A DNA stretch of 64,000 nt, taken from positions 124,001 to 188,000 of the forward strand of contig JACJWU010000004.1 of the NCBI GenBank assembly GCA_020636995.1, written 5' to 3'. Source of the DNA: Actinomycetota bacterium. Its GTDB lineage: Bacteria > Actinomycetota > Actinomycetes > S36-B12 > UBA10799. Positions 22,973-32,173 of the stretch are shown one piece after another (position 1 is the stretch's first letter; every line of letters starts with the position of its first letter). Both the position numbers and the translations under genes were made by a program. Below the pieces are notes generated by a model. The model saw nothing but the letters and a program-made list of their open reading frames with translations, was not told the origin of the DNA and did not search any database.

Positions 22973-23905
22973 ATGGATGCGCAATCGATGCAGAAGTACC
23001 GCGCGGCGGAGCAGGCACTCTGGGCCGAGGTCGGATGGGCACCCGAGGAGAGTTGGGTCGATTTCGACGGTGTACGGATACGGACCTTGTCCAGTGGTAG
23101 CGGTGACCCGGTGGTCTTCGTCCACGGCGGCCCCAACGCCGGCTCGACCTGGACCTCTGTGGCCGGACCTCTGTCGGACTCGTTCCGCGTGCACGTGATC
23201 GACCGCCCCGGCTGCGGGCTCAGCGATCCCCTGCCTCCGACCAACTGGAGCACCCCGGAGGAACTCTGGGATCTGATGGGCCGCATGGTGTCGGCCGTGG
23301 TCGACCAGAACACCGACGGGCACGCGCACCTGGTGGCCAGTTCTTTCGGCGGTGCATGCGCGCTGGCACTGGCCAGCTCACGCCCCGAGCAGGTCGACCG
23401 ACTCGTCCTCGAGGGGGCACCTGCCGTCGACGGCATGCACGCACCCATGAACATGCGCATGCTCGGCTTCGGACCACTGGGTCGCTTCATCGCCCGGCAG
23501 AAGTCAACCCGGGGCACCACACGACGCACTTTCCGCCAGATCGGACACAAGCGTCTTGTCGATTCGGGGTGGCCCACCGGACCCGGTCTGGAGTGGGGGC
23601 TGTCGATGATGAACGACACCGACACCATGCGCAACGAGGTCGCACTGATCCAGTCCGGGTCGAGCTGGCGGGGATTCCGGCCGGGGTGGTTGCTCGACCC
23701 GACCCGCCTGTCCGACGTCAAGGCGCGGACGCTGTGGCTGGTCGGGGACAGCGAACCCTTCGCCCCGGCCGATCTGCTGCAGTCCTGGTCGGACACCATC
23801 CCCGACAGTCGCATCATCACCCGCGAAGGCAGCGGACACCTGCCGTGGATGGACGATCCCGAATACCACGTGCGGACCATCAGGGAGTTCCTGCAGGCGG
23901 ACTGA
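22973..23905 (+). CDS. Alpha/beta-hydrolase
   Basis: The protein is 310 aa from ATG 22973 with a strong SD (AAAGGAG). The core shows VVFVHGGPNAGSTW (oxyanion HG), DRPGCGLSD, a nucleophile elbow ASSFGG (Ser in S-x-G context; the usual first Gly is Ala), LWLVGDSEPFAPA, and a C-terminal GSGHLPWMDDPE with the catalytic His. No signal peptide. It belongs to the epoxide hydrolase/haloalkane dehalogenase-like group by general pattern; the substrate is unknown. It is in an operon with the TetR gene upstream. Confidence 0.88.
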   Translation: MDAQSMQKYRAAEQALWAEVGWAPEESWVDFDGVRIRTLSSGSGDPVVFVHGGPNAGSTWTSVAGPLSDSFRVHVIDRPGCGLSDPLPPTNWSTPEELWDLMGRMVSAVVDQNTDGHAHLVASSFGGACALALASSRPEQVDRLVLEGAPAVDGMHAPMNMRMLGFGPLGRFIARQKSTRGTTRRTFRQIGHKRLVDSGWPTGPGLEWGLSMMNDTDTMRNEVALIQSGSSWRGFRPGWLLDPTRLSDVKARTLWLVGDSEPFAPADLLQSWSDTIPDSRIITREGSGHLPWMDDPEYHVRTIREFLQAD

Positions 23906-23925
23906 CCGGTCCGTAGATTGGTCGC

Positions 23926-24210
23926 ATGTCATACGTCGTCGTGAACGTCCTGACCGTCCCGGTCGACCAAGCAGAAACCCTCGAACAACGCTTCGCCGCC
24001 CGGGTCGGCTCCGTCGATCAGGCCCCCGGTTTCGAGCACTTCGAATTGCTGCGGCCGATCAGCGGCACCGACCAGTACCTGGTGTACACCCGTTGGGACA
24101 GCGTGGAGTCCTACCAGGCGTGGCGGGAGTCGCAGGAGTTCGCGGCCGGGCATGGGGGCGGCCGCCCGGCGGCAACCGGGTCGTCCATCTGGGAGTTCGA
24201 GGTCTGTTGA
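23926..24210 (+). CDS. Antibiotic biosynthesis monooxygenase-fold protein, MhuD-like
   Basis: The protein is 94 aa, a dimeric ferredoxin-like ABM fold. It resembles mycobacterial MhuD, which degrades haem to release iron: NVLTVP, LEQRFAARVGSVDQAPGF, FELLRPISGTDQYLVYTRWDS, SYQAW and a final WEFEV align in order. Asn7 and Trp66 of MhuD are at the same numbers here. MhuD's haem-ligand His75 is Gly75 with His76 next to it (AAGHGG), so haem ligation is uncertain. It is followed by a coupled DoxX-type gene. Confidence 0.8.
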   Translation: MSYVVVNVLTVPVDQAETLEQRFAARVGSVDQAPGFEHFELLRPISGTDQYLVYTRWDSVESYQAWRESQEFAAGHGGGRPAATGSSIWEFEVC

Positions 24211-24647
24211 GGGACATTGGACGCTGGCTGCTCGCAGGCTTCCTCGCCGTCGCCGGCATCGGGCACTTCGCCGCGGCCGACACGTTCCGGGCACAGGTAC
24301 CACCGTGGATGCCGTACCCGGAAGCCGTGATCGCGGTGTCCGGGGTGATCGAACTCGGGTTCGCCGCGGCGCTGGTCCTGGCCCGTGAGCGGCGGGCCCT
24401 CGTGGGCTGGCTGCTCGCCGGGTTCTTCATCGTGATCTTCCCCGGCAACATCTCGCAGTTCGTCACCGGAACCGACGCCTTCGGCCTCGACTCCGACTTC
24501 GCCCGCGGCGTGCGCCTGCTGTTCCAGCCGGTGCTGGTGGTGTGGGCGTTGTGGTGCACCAGTGCATGGCGGCAGTGGCGCCGCCCGACTAGCACGCGGT
24601 CAGGCGTTGTGACTCCGGAACATCTCACGCGGGCGATCCCGGACTAG
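24207..24647 (+). CDS. DoxX-like membrane protein
   Basis: The protein is 146 aa. I use TTG 24207, which overlaps the previous TGA. Four helices are visible: WLLAGFLAVAGIGHF, VIAVSGVIELGFAAALVL, LVGWLLAGFFIVIFPGNI and LLFQPVLVVWALW. The pattern GxxHF, PxWxPYP and a GNI-x-Q-F loop fits the DoxX/MauE-like redox membrane family. It is likely co-translated with the monooxygenase. Its end overlaps the convergent dehydrogenase gene by 4 bp. Confidence 0.8.
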   Translation: MRDIGRWLLAGFLAVAGIGHFAAADTFRAQVPPWMPYPEAVIAVSGVIELGFAAALVLARERRALVGWLLAGFFIVIFPGNISQFVTGTDAFGLDSDFARGVRLLFQPVLVVWALWCTSAWRQWRRPTSTRSGVVTPEHLTRAIPD

Positions 24648-25777
24648 CCCCGATGATGCGGGTGCTCTCCGGCCCGGCCCTGGAACGACAGGATCTTGGG
24701 GTTGCGCACGACACCGTCCTGGATCTCGATCGCGAGGCGAATGCTCGGGTCGTCCTCCCAGGCCTGCGGACCATCCATGACCGGGCGCAGGAAAGGCAAG
24801 AGTGCCTCGCTGATCCCCCACGTGGCTGAGTTCCACAGGTAGCTCGGGCTGTGGTCCACGCCGTAGTACTGCACGCCTTGGCCCACGACGAACATCGGAT
24901 TCTCGAACGACGTCGGGCGCGCGAACTCGAAACCCATACCCCGGTCACAGGAGACGTCCACGATCAGATGCCCCATCGGGAACAGCGGCAACTGGTCGTC
25001 GCGCACGAACATCATCGGGTTGTCGGTGTCCTGCATGACGCAGTTCACCACGATGTCGAAACCGGCGAGGAACTGCGCGACCGGGATCTCGCCGTCCTCG
25101 GTCTGCACAGCGATCCCGTCATCCACGCGGTGCATGTGGTCCATGACCACCGCCGGAATCGGCGAGGCGACAGCGGTCACATCCCGCATGGTGAGCGCCG
25201 TGACGTCATGCACACCGAGGCCGTGCAATGCGGTGATCGCACCACGCGCGGTGTTGCCGAACCCGAGAACGGCTGCCCGCAGATGACGGCCGTAGTGCCC
25301 GGTGGACCCGATCAGAGACATCGCGTGCAGCACCGAGCAGTAGCCGGCCATCTCGTTGTTGAGATGGAACACGTGGACCATGAAGTCGCCGGCCGGGGTC
25401 CAGTGGTTCATCTGTTCCCAGGCGATCAGGGTCAGGTGTTTGTCGATCGCGATCTGCGTCAACTCAGGATCCTGGACCGCGTGCGGCCACCCCCAAAGAA
25501 CCTGGCGATCTCGCAACTCCTCGAGATCGGGCAACGTCGGCTTGGGCAGGAGAACGACGTCTGCGCCGGCGATCACCTCGTCCCGGGTGCGGATCTCCCG
25601 CACCAACCCGGCCAGGTGGGTGTCGGGCACCCCGAATCGCACCCCGTACCCCTCCTCCAGCGTGATCCGGGCCCGCAGGTCCGCGTCGATGCGCTCGATG
25701 TGATGGGGGTGGATGGGCAACCGGTGCTCGTTCTCCTTGCTCGATGTGCCCAGCACGCCGAGTGTCAATCCGCTCAC
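24644..25777 (-). CDS. Alanine dehydrogenase/PNT-family enzyme, N5-(carboxyethyl)ornithine synthase-like
   Basis: The protein is 377 aa from GTG 25777 (VSGLTLGVLGTSSKENEHRLPI). The N-terminal domain has the alanine dehydrogenase/PNT signature (KENEHRLPIHP, ITLEEGYG, then VVLLPKPT). A Rossmann domain follows (AAVLGFGNTARGAI). Its length and the IGWTHP-like segment (LWGWPHAVQDPEL) favour the carboxyethylornithine synthase branch, which condenses pyruvate with ornithine, over true alanine dehydrogenase. The assignment within the superfamily is tentative. It stands alone on the minus strand. Confidence 0.75.
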   Translation of the reverse strand: MSGLTLGVLGTSSKENEHRLPIHPHHIERIDADLRARITLEEGYGVRFGVPDTHLAGLVREIRTRDEVIAGADVVLLPKPTLPDLEELRDRQVLWGWPHAVQDPELTQIAIDKHLTLIAWEQMNHWTPAGDFMVHVFHLNNEMAGYCSVLHAMSLIGSTGHYGRHLRAAVLGFGNTARGAITALHGLGVHDVTALTMRDVTAVASPIPAVVMDHMHRVDDGIAVQTEDGEIPVAQFLAGFDIVVNCVMQDTDNPMMFVRDDQLPLFPMGHLIVDVSCDRGMGFEFARPTSFENPMFVVGQGVQYYGVDHSPSYLWNSATWGISEALLPFLRPVMDGPQAWEDDPSIRLAIEIQDGVVRNPKILSFQGRAGEHPHHRG

Positions 25778-25910
25778 ACGCCCATACTGGCCCGTGCGCG
25801 CCCTGATGGTCGAGAGGGGTCCATGCGCACATCTCATCCCTTCATAGGGCTGCGCATCGCCACGCCACCCCGCTAGGCTCATGGCCCATCGAGCACTGGG
25901 AGGCCTCGTC

Positions 25911-27365
25911 ATGGGATTGCGCAGATACATCGGGGTGCTGGTGGCGGCCGTGTTCGCCGCCGTCGGATTCGTCTCCCCGGCCGCGGCCGACGATCCTCCG
26001 CCCTCAGTGGTCTTCATCGGCGACTCCGTGACGGCCGGCTTCGGCTACTTCGGCCAGAAGGAGAACGCCAAGAACATCTCCGGGACCGTGAACAACCCCT
26101 ACCCGAGTTCCTGGTATTTCGGCGACAACAGCCTGTCCGACTGCAGCCCGTCCGGCACGACCACGCCGATCGACCAGTGCAGCAACAACAACTACAACGG
26201 GGCGCCGTGGAGCGCAGGGCCGTGGAAGGCAGGCGCGAACTCCCCGAACGTGGCCTACTCCTACCAGATCGCCGCGAGCCAGGACCCCACCAAGGCCGCC
26301 CCGGTGGAGAACTGGGCTGTGACCGGGTCCACGCCCGCGCAGTGGGACACCGGCGGTCCGTTCAACTTCCAGCTCAACAGCATCAAGAACACCAACGTCG
26401 TGATGACCCTGGGCGCCAACCCGATCCTGTCGAGCTTCCTGCAGATCAAACTCGCGCTCGTTCCTGTGAGCAACGGCGCGTGTGCGGACTCAACGCAGTG
26501 GCTCGGGTGGACCGGATGGTGGGCATACCCGCCGTCGCATGTCGTCGACTGCGCCGATCAGCAATGGGCGGCCAACCAGCAGACGCAGCACCTGGAGAAC
26601 GTCTACAAGACACTGTTGAAGAACCAGAACAAGGTGCTGGTCATGCAGTACTACACGACCTGCCCGTGGTCCTTCGGCAACTGGCAGCCGGAAGGCAACG
26701 TCGACAAGGGCCCGGCAGCCGGCAACCCCTGCCCCTCGCAGGTCCAGAAGGTCTCCGAGTGCAGCAGTTGCCCGGTGAAGGGGAAGACGTCGCAGTGGGA
26801 GCAGGCCATCGCCGCTCAGAACGCGATGAACGCGAAGATCGCCGCCGCCGTCGGTTCGGTGCAGCAGTGGGCGAAGACCCAGCCCGGGATATCCGCCGGC
26901 AACCTCCAGATGGCCGTACCGGACCAAGGCGCCTGGCAACAGCATCAAGCACCTGACAAGGATCCCTGGGTGTTCGCCAACGACACGTGGATCCACCCGA
27001 GCAAGGCCGGGCATGCCCAATTGGCCAAGACCGTCACGGGTGCGATGTGCTCGGCCTTCGGCCAGTGGTGCGGGACCCAGCCGGCATGGGTGGACGCTCC
27101 GACGGTCGCGAAGGCGACTGTGACCCAGGTGCTCAAGGGCAAGGTGCCGACCAAGGCCAAGAACAAGGTCGCGGTCGACCTGCCCCACCGCACCAAGCAG
27201 CAGAACGCTGTGGGATGGACCAGTTTGACGCCGAAGATCTGTGGGATCCACGAGGGCGATCTCGTGACCTACAAGAAGGACGGCAAGTGCAAGGTCGTCG
27301 CCAGCGCTGTGCGCAGCGGGAACGAGAAGAAACACCGGTCCAAGTACGTCGTACGCGTGAAGTAG
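25911..27365 (+). CDS. Secreted SGNH hydrolase with basic C-terminal region
   Basis: The protein is 484 aa. Start ATG 25911 is preceded by GGGAGG at a good distance. A signal peptide (MGLRRYIGVLVAAVFAAVGF, cleavage near AAA) shows export. SGNH block I is FIGDSVTAGFG and block V is DTWIHPSKAGH. The central region is rich in Asn, Trp and Cys (eight or more Cys, some in CSSCPVKG), so disulfides are likely. The last 80 residues are Lys-rich with a beta-rich look. It is probably a cell-surface esterase. The stop codon lies inside a 14-bp tandem duplication. Confidence 0.85.
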   Translation: MGLRRYIGVLVAAVFAAVGFVSPAAADDPPPSVVFIGDSVTAGFGYFGQKENAKNISGTVNNPYPSSWYFGDNSLSDCSPSGTTTPIDQCSNNNYNGAPWSAGPWKAGANSPNVAYSYQIAASQDPTKAAPVENWAVTGSTPAQWDTGGPFNFQLNSIKNTNVVMTLGANPILSSFLQIKLALVPVSNGACADSTQWLGWTGWWAYPPSHVVDCADQQWAANQQTQHLENVYKTLLKNQNKVLVMQYYTTCPWSFGNWQPEGNVDKGPAAGNPCPSQVQKVSECSSCPVKGKTSQWEQAIAAQNAMNAKIAAAVGSVQQWAKTQPGISAGNLQMAVPDQGAWQQHQAPDKDPWVFANDTWIHPSKAGHAQLAKTVTGAMCSAFGQWCGTQPAWVDAPTVAKATVTQVLKGKVPTKAKNKVAVDLPHRTKQQNAVGWTSLTPKICGIHEGDLVTYKKDGKCKVVASAVRSGNEKKHRSKYVVRVK

Positions 27366-27386
27366 GCAGATTGAAGTAGGCAGATT
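27359..27386 (+). repeat. 14-bp tandem duplication across a stop codon
   Basis: GAAGTAGGCAGATT occurs twice back to back (27359-27372, 27373-27386). The first copy includes the last Lys codon and the TAG stop of the SGNH hydrolase gene. This is a simple recent duplication with no effect on the protein. Confidence 0.9.
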
Positions 27387-27464
27387 GCGCGCACGACCAG
27401 TAGGTGGTCCAGAACGCAATCCGCTGTCACGACACGGGGTGGGATCGAGCGCTAGATTCCGCCC

Positions 27465-27830
27465 ATGAGCACCAACGCGGACCAGCCCATCCAGGAAGCC
27501 ATCCCCTGCACCACTGCCTTCGAGATCCCGGGCTACACGATCACGAAGCATCTCGGACTCACGTGGGGAGTCCTCGTGCGATCCGTGGGATTCGCCAAGG
27601 GGTTCACCGGAAGTTTCCGATCGCTCAAAGCCGGCGAAGTGCCGCAGTACACCGACGTCGTGGACCAGGCCCGCCGCGACGCCCTCGAGCGCCTCATCGC
27701 CCACGCACAGTCCCTGGGCGCCAACGCCATCATTGGTGTGCGCTTCGACTCCTCCGACGTGGGCGGCGGCGACCAAGGTCTCACGGAGATCCTGGCCTAC
27801 GGTTCCGCGGTGGTCGTGCAACCTACGTGA
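27465..27830 (+). CDS. YbjQ/UPF0145-family protein
   Basis: The protein is 121 aa. It has the family pattern PGYTITKHLGLTWGVLVRSVGFAKGF, then QARRDALERLIAHAQSLGANAIIGVRFDSS and a terminal YGSAVVV. The family forms a pentameric beta-ring and is annotated as heavy-metal binding on weak grounds; the function is unknown. It overlaps the 3' end of the convergent GNAT gene by 8 bp. Confidence 0.9.
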   Translation: MSTNADQPIQEAIPCTTAFEIPGYTITKHLGLTWGVLVRSVGFAKGFTGSFRSLKAGEVPQYTDVVDQARRDALERLIAHAQSLGANAIIGVRFDSSDVGGGDQGLTEILAYGSAVVVQPT

Positions 27831-28419
27831 GGTCGATCCCCATCCGGTGGACCCGATGGACGCCGGGCAACGTCAGCGCCGGTGAAGTGCCCATGACCCG
27901 CATCCCGAGGCGCTCGTAGAGACGCTTCGCGCCGTCGTTGCCGACTCGGACATCCAGCACCATCCGGCGGGCACCAGCCGCACGTGCGCGCCCCAACGCG
28001 TCGGCGAACAGCGCAGCCCCGACCCCCGCGCCACGGGCGTCCGGCGCCACGGCGACGGATTGCAGATTCCAGTCCCCCGGCTCGCGCTTGCTGAGCCAGG
28101 ACGTGGTCGGGAAGCCGGCGATCCACACCGCGGCCGCCCGGATCGCGCGCCACCCCGACGCACGCACCAGCAATCCCAGCGGAATCTCAGCATCCTCACC
28201 GCCTGCGCACGAGCCCACGGTGCGGCCGTCCACCTCAGCCATCACCACGTTGTCCAGCGACAGATCGTGTCCCGGGACCAACGCGACCTGCGCGATGATC
28301 CGGCGCCACTGGGCTCCGAAGAGTTCGGCGAAGAAACCATCAGCGGCGGCGTTGAGATACGTGGCGTACGCCTGCGCGTCCCGTTCGTCGAAGCGGGCGG
28401 GCCGCAGGGTTGCCGTCAC
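27823..28419 (-). CDS. GNAT-family N-acetyltransferase
   Basis: The protein is 198 aa. I start it at GTG 28419 (VTATLRPARFDERDA) because further upstream sequence is shared with the divergent fusA2 promoter. The acetyl-CoA binding motif A is VAVAPDARGAGVGAALFADAL, and motif B appears as VGNDGAKRLYERLGM. The substrate is unknown. The start is 101 bp from that of fusA2. Confidence 0.85.
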   Translation of the reverse strand: MTATLRPARFDERDAQAYATYLNAAADGFFAELFGAQWRRIIAQVALVPGHDLSLDNVVMAEVDGRTVGSCAGGEDAEIPLGLLVRASGWRAIRAAAVWIAGFPTTSWLSKREPGDWNLQSVAVAPDARGAGVGAALFADALGRARAAGARRMVLDVRVGNDGAKRLYERLGMRVMGTSPALTLPGVHRVHRMGIDLT

Positions 28420-28519
28420 CTGACCAGTTTCCCACCGCCTCCTCGGCGGCCGGTGGGTCGGGAATAGGATTGAGCAGTCCGGCGGTAGTCGGCCGTCGGC
28501 ACGAGAATGCGAGGTTCCG

Positions 28520-30637
28520 GTGGCATCCGTCCCACAAGCAGGCCCCAACGAGATCCGCAACGTCGTCCTGGTCGGCGACTCCGGCTCGGGTAAGACCACT
28601 CTTGTCGAGGCGGCATTGTTCGCCACCGGCGCCCTGTCCCGGCCCGGCCGGGTGGAGGACGGTGGCACCGTCACGGACTACGACCCGGTCGAGGCGCGCC
28701 AGCAGCGCTCCATCAACCTGGCGCTGGCACCTACGGCGTTCGACGGGCTGAAGATCAACTTCATCGACACCCCCGGCTACGCCGACTTCGTGGGCGACCT
28801 GCGCGCCGGACTGCGCGCGGCCGACGCTGCTCTGTTCGTGGTCTCCGCCGCCGAGAGCCTGACGGCGGCCACCCGGACCCTCTGGCGGGAATGCGCAGAG
28901 GTCGGAATGGCACGCGCGGTGATCCTGACCAAACTCGACCACCAGCGAGCCTCCTTCGAGGACTCCGTGGCAGAACTGCAGGACGCGCTCGGCGACGGTG
29001 TGCTCCCGCTCTACTTGCCGGCCTACGACGGCGACGGACACACCGTCACCGGCCTGATCGGACTGCTGTCCCAGGAGGTCGCCGACTACTCATCCGGCGA
29101 GCGCGTGAAGAACCCCGCGGACGACCAGCAGACGGCCGCACTGCAGGATCCGCGCGGAACCCTCATCGAGACCATCGTCACCGAGAGCGAGGACGAGGAA
29201 CTGCTCGAGGCCTGGGTCGGCGGGGAGAACGTCGGCATCGACACCGTGATCGAGGACATGGAGAAGGCGGTCGTGCGCGGCGAGTTCTACCCGCTGATCC
29301 CGATCAACCCGGTCACCGGATTGGGCATGCTCGAGGTGCTCGAGCTGGTCGCCAAGGGCTTCCCGTCACCGCTGGAGCACAAAGACGTCGAGGCGACCAC
29401 TCCTGAGGGCAAACCCGTGGACGCCCTCACCTGCGACCCGGACGGCCCACTCCTCGCCGAGGTCATCAAGACCACCTCTGAACCGTACGTCGGCAAGCTC
29501 TCCCTGGTCCGCGTGTTCAGTGGCACGCTGCGGCCTGAACTGCCCGTACACGTCTCGGGGCACTTCGCTGCCGGCAGCACACACGAGGACCACGACGTGG
29601 ACGAGCGTGTGGGTGCGCTGTCTTCGCCCTTGGGCAAGACCCAGCGGTCGGTACCGACCTGCGGTGCCGGCGACATCTGCGCGGTGGCAAAACTCAGCCG
29701 CGCCGAGACCGGGGACACCCTCTCCGACGTCGACTCCCCGATGCTTCTGGAGCCGTGGCACGTGCCTCAGCCACTGCTGCCGATCGCGATCGAGGCCAAG
29801 ACCAAGTCCGACGAGGACAAGCTCGCCAAAGCCCTGTCCAGGCTGCTGGCAGAGGATCCCAGCCTCGTGCTGGAGACGAAGGAGGACACCAACCAGCAGG
29901 TCCTGTGGTGCCTCGGTGAGGCGCACCTGGACGTGGTACTCGACCGCCTGTCGAACACGTACGGGGTCCAGGTCGACACGGTCCCGCTCAAGGTGTCTTT
30001 GCGTGAGACGTTCGGCGCGAAGGCCGAGGGCCACGGCCGCAACGTGAAACAGAGCGGTGGCCATGGGCAGTACGGCGTGTGCGACATCGAGATCGAACCG
30101 CTGCCGCAAGGCGCGGGTTTCGAATTCGTCGACAAGGTCGTCGGCGGGGCGGTGCCGCGCCAGTACATCCCGTCGGTCGAGAAGGGGGTGCGCGCACAGA
30201 TGGCCAAGGGTGTCGCCGCGGGCTACCCGGTCACCGATATCCGCGTGACCCTGATCGGCGGAAAGGCACACAGCGTCGACTCCTCCGACATGGCCTTCCA
30301 GACCGCCGGTTCACTGGCGCTGAAGGACGCCGCCGCCAAGGCCCGCGTCGACCTGCTGGAGCCGGTCGCGGAGATCACCGTCACGGTTCCCGACGACTAC
30401 GTGGGCGCTGTCATGACCGACCTGTCGATCCGTCGCGGACGGCTGACCGGCACCGACTCCGCAGGCGCCGGTTTCTCGATCGTCACCGCCGAGGTGCCGG
30501 AGATCGAACTCACTCGATACGTCGTCGACCTGCGGTCGATGTCGCACGGCACCGGCCACTTCAGCCGCAGGCCGCTGGGGTACCAGGCAATGCCCCACGC
30601 ACAAGCGGAGAAGGTCAAGGCGGAAGCGAGCGCCTAG
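28520..30637 (+). CDS. fusA2: Elongation factor G-like GTPase, FusA2 type
   Basis: The protein is 705 aa with start GTG 28520. It has a full five-domain EF-G layout. G1 is GDSGSGKTT (19-27), G3 DTPGYADF (about 80-87) and G4 TKLD (about 137-140). Domain IV carries KQSGGHGQYG, and the C-terminus RSMSHGTGHFSRRPLGYQAMP resembles EF-G domain V. The switch I sequence (VTDYDPVEARQQRSINLAL) is that of the EF-G2/FusA2 group found in mycobacteria and relatives, whose role is distinct from canonical translocation and not settled. It stands alone, without the str-operon ribosomal genes. Confidence 0.93.
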   Translation: MASVPQAGPNEIRNVVLVGDSGSGKTTLVEAALFATGALSRPGRVEDGGTVTDYDPVEARQQRSINLALAPTAFDGLKINFIDTPGYADFVGDLRAGLRAADAALFVVSAAESLTAATRTLWRECAEVGMARAVILTKLDHQRASFEDSVAELQDALGDGVLPLYLPAYDGDGHTVTGLIGLLSQEVADYSSGERVKNPADDQQTAALQDPRGTLIETIVTESEDEELLEAWVGGENVGIDTVIEDMEKAVVRGEFYPLIPINPVTGLGMLEVLELVAKGFPSPLEHKDVEATTPEGKPVDALTCDPDGPLLAEVIKTTSEPYVGKLSLVRVFSGTLRPELPVHVSGHFAAGSTHEDHDVDERVGALSSPLGKTQRSVPTCGAGDICAVAKLSRAETGDTLSDVDSPMLLEPWHVPQPLLPIAIEAKTKSDEDKLAKALSRLLAEDPSLVLETKEDTNQQVLWCLGEAHLDVVLDRLSNTYGVQVDTVPLKVSLRETFGAKAEGHGRNVKQSGGHGQYGVCDIEIEPLPQGAGFEFVDKVVGGAVPRQYIPSVEKGVRAQMAKGVAAGYPVTDIRVTLIGGKAHSVDSSDMAFQTAGSLALKDAAAKARVDLLEPVAEITVTVPDDYVGAVMTDLSIRRGRLTGTDSAGAGFSIVTAEVPEIELTRYVVDLRSMSHGTGHFSRRPLGYQAMPHAQAEKVKAEASA

Positions 30638-30674
30638 GTCGAGCAGGGTGGGCCGCCTCTGAGAGTTCAGACCC

Positions 30675-30953
30675 ATGATCACGACCGGTACACCCGGGGA
30701 ACCCGGTTCGGGCACCCAGCAGCAGGCGATCATCAACGCCGTGGCCCGGCGGCAGTACGGACGGTGGGCGGCGCAGTACCGGGCCGCGAACCTGTGGGCG
30801 GCAGTGCAGCGGGACACGACCCAGCCACCGGTCGCGACAACGCAGGTCGCAACCACCTCGCAGCGACTCGCTGCATTACGGGATCTGTGGGCCGCCGGGG
30901 TGATCACCGACGAGGAACTCGCCCGTTTCAAAGCGGCTGTTCTGAACGGCTGA
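30675..30953 (+). CDS. SHOCT-domain protein (92 aa)
   Basis: The start is ATG 30675, with a weak GAG ribosome site. The N-terminal part is low-complexity (Gln/Thr/Ala). The last 30 residues, RLAALRDLWAAGVITDEELARFKAAVLNG, are a standard SHOCT motif, a short C-terminal helix pair thought to mediate oligomerisation. It lies 37 bp after fusA2 on the same strand and may be cotranscribed. Confidence 0.8.
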   Translation: MITTGTPGEPGSGTQQQAIINAVARRQYGRWAAQYRAANLWAAVQRDTTQPPVATTQVATTSQRLAALRDLWAAGVITDEELARFKAAVLNG

Positions 30954-30970
30954 CAGTTCGGGACGAACCG

Positions 30971-31948
30971 TCACCGCGCGTGCTTGGCCGCGTACAAGCG
31001 GCGGTCGGCCTCCGCAAGCACATCGTCGAACGTCTGGTCCTGCTGCCACCCGGCCACGCCGAAACTGCAGCGTACTCGCGGAATGGACTCGGCCACCCGC
31101 AACAGGGCGGCCTCCGCCTCGATGGGCTCCACGCCCCGCAGCAGGATCACGAACTCGTCGCCACCGAAGCGGGCGATGACGTCGCCACCCCGCAACCCGG
31201 CCTTGAGCCCGTCGGCGACCTCCTTGAGAACCTCGTCACCGGCGAGATGCCCGTGTTCGTCGTTGTACTGCTTGAACGCGTCGATGTCGATCAGCGCCAC
31301 CGATGCGATGTGCCCTCGCGCAAGGTCTGCCCGAACGTAGTCGCTCATGACGAGCAGCCCGCGCCGGTTGAGCACTCCGGTGAGTCCATCGGTCACGGCC
31401 TGCTCCTTGAGCTGGGTGACCAGGATGCCCACGACCCCCGTGACGGCAAGGTTGAACATCGCGATGATGATGAAGTAGACCGGGTTCAGCAGAGGGTTGA
31501 CCGCCAGCGCCACGCCATATCCGGTCAGCAGCACGCCCACCAGGCCGAAGAAGCGAACCAGCGGCAGGAAGTACGCGGCACACACCACGAACAGCGTCAT
31601 CGCGAGCCCCACGAGCACCTGCGCCTGGGGGCTCATGGCGACGGTCACCGATCCGACCAGCACGATGCCGGCCAGGATCAGTCCGACATCGATCCCCCAC
31701 CCGCGGGGAATCCGTGGGCCCACGAACCAGACAGCGACCGCCAGGATCAGGAAGAAGACAGTCGCAGTGATCTCGTACACGTACGCGAGGCGGTCGGCGG
31801 GCAGAAGACTGAACACCGCGCCGCAGGCACTACTGACGAGCAGGAGCACGGTGAGCATCACGTAGGGGAACCCCGGATACCGGCCATCGGCCAGCCGCGG
31901 CCACTGCGACCGTTCGGCGGCACGTTGAACAACACCCCCAGACCCCAT
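30971..31948 (-). CDS. Membrane-bound diguanylate cyclase (GGDEF)
   Basis: The protein is 325 aa. About six N-terminal helices (residues 28-175) precede a GGDEF domain (about 185-325). The domain starts DGLTGVLNRRGLLV, has the metal/substrate site LIDIDAFKQYND and the intact signature FGGDEFVILLRG. It should make cyclic di-GMP from two GTP. No RxxD inhibitory site is evident before the signature. The N-terminal membrane part resembles no sensor I can name. It is convergent with the SHOCT gene. Confidence 0.92.
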   Translation of the reverse strand: MGSGGVVQRAAERSQWPRLADGRYPGFPYVMLTVLLLVSSACGAVFSLLPADRLAYVYEITATVFFLILAVAVWFVGPRIPRGWGIDVGLILAGIVLVGSVTVAMSPQAQVLVGLAMTLFVVCAAYFLPLVRFFGLVGVLLTGYGVALAVNPLLNPVYFIIIAMFNLAVTGVVGILVTQLKEQAVTDGLTGVLNRRGLLVMSDYVRADLARGHIASVALIDIDAFKQYNDEHGHLAGDEVLKEVADGLKAGLRGGDVIARFGGDEFVILLRGVEPIEAEAALLRVAESIPRVRCSFGVAGWQQDQTFDDVLAEADRRLYAAKHAR

Positions 31949-32022
31949 ACATCCAGGCTACGCCCGCACCTCCCCACGCCGGAACACCGCGCTGATCACG
32001 ACTTGATCACCGCTTCGTGTGA

Positions 32023-32043
32023 CCTCCGAAAGGGCTTCGGAGG
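32023..32043 (+). terminator. Perfect hairpin ahead of the DUF6777-type gene
   Basis: CCTCCGAA (32023-32030) and TTCGGAGG (32036-32043) form an 8-bp perfect stem with a 5-nt AGGGC loop. It lies in the 225-bp gap between the divergent GGDEF gene and the next CDS, 130 bp before the latter's start. It could be an attenuator in the leader or an operator; there is no T-run. Confidence 0.4.
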
Positions 32044-32173
32044 CGTAGAATCGGAATGAGTACGAGGCCCGAGACGCGTCGGCCGAGCGGCCCGTACGCC
32101 GGACCGCCCGACCGCGTGCCGCACCGCGATGTGTGGCGATGTGGCACCGCCTCCGGGGGGAAGGTGGGGCATC

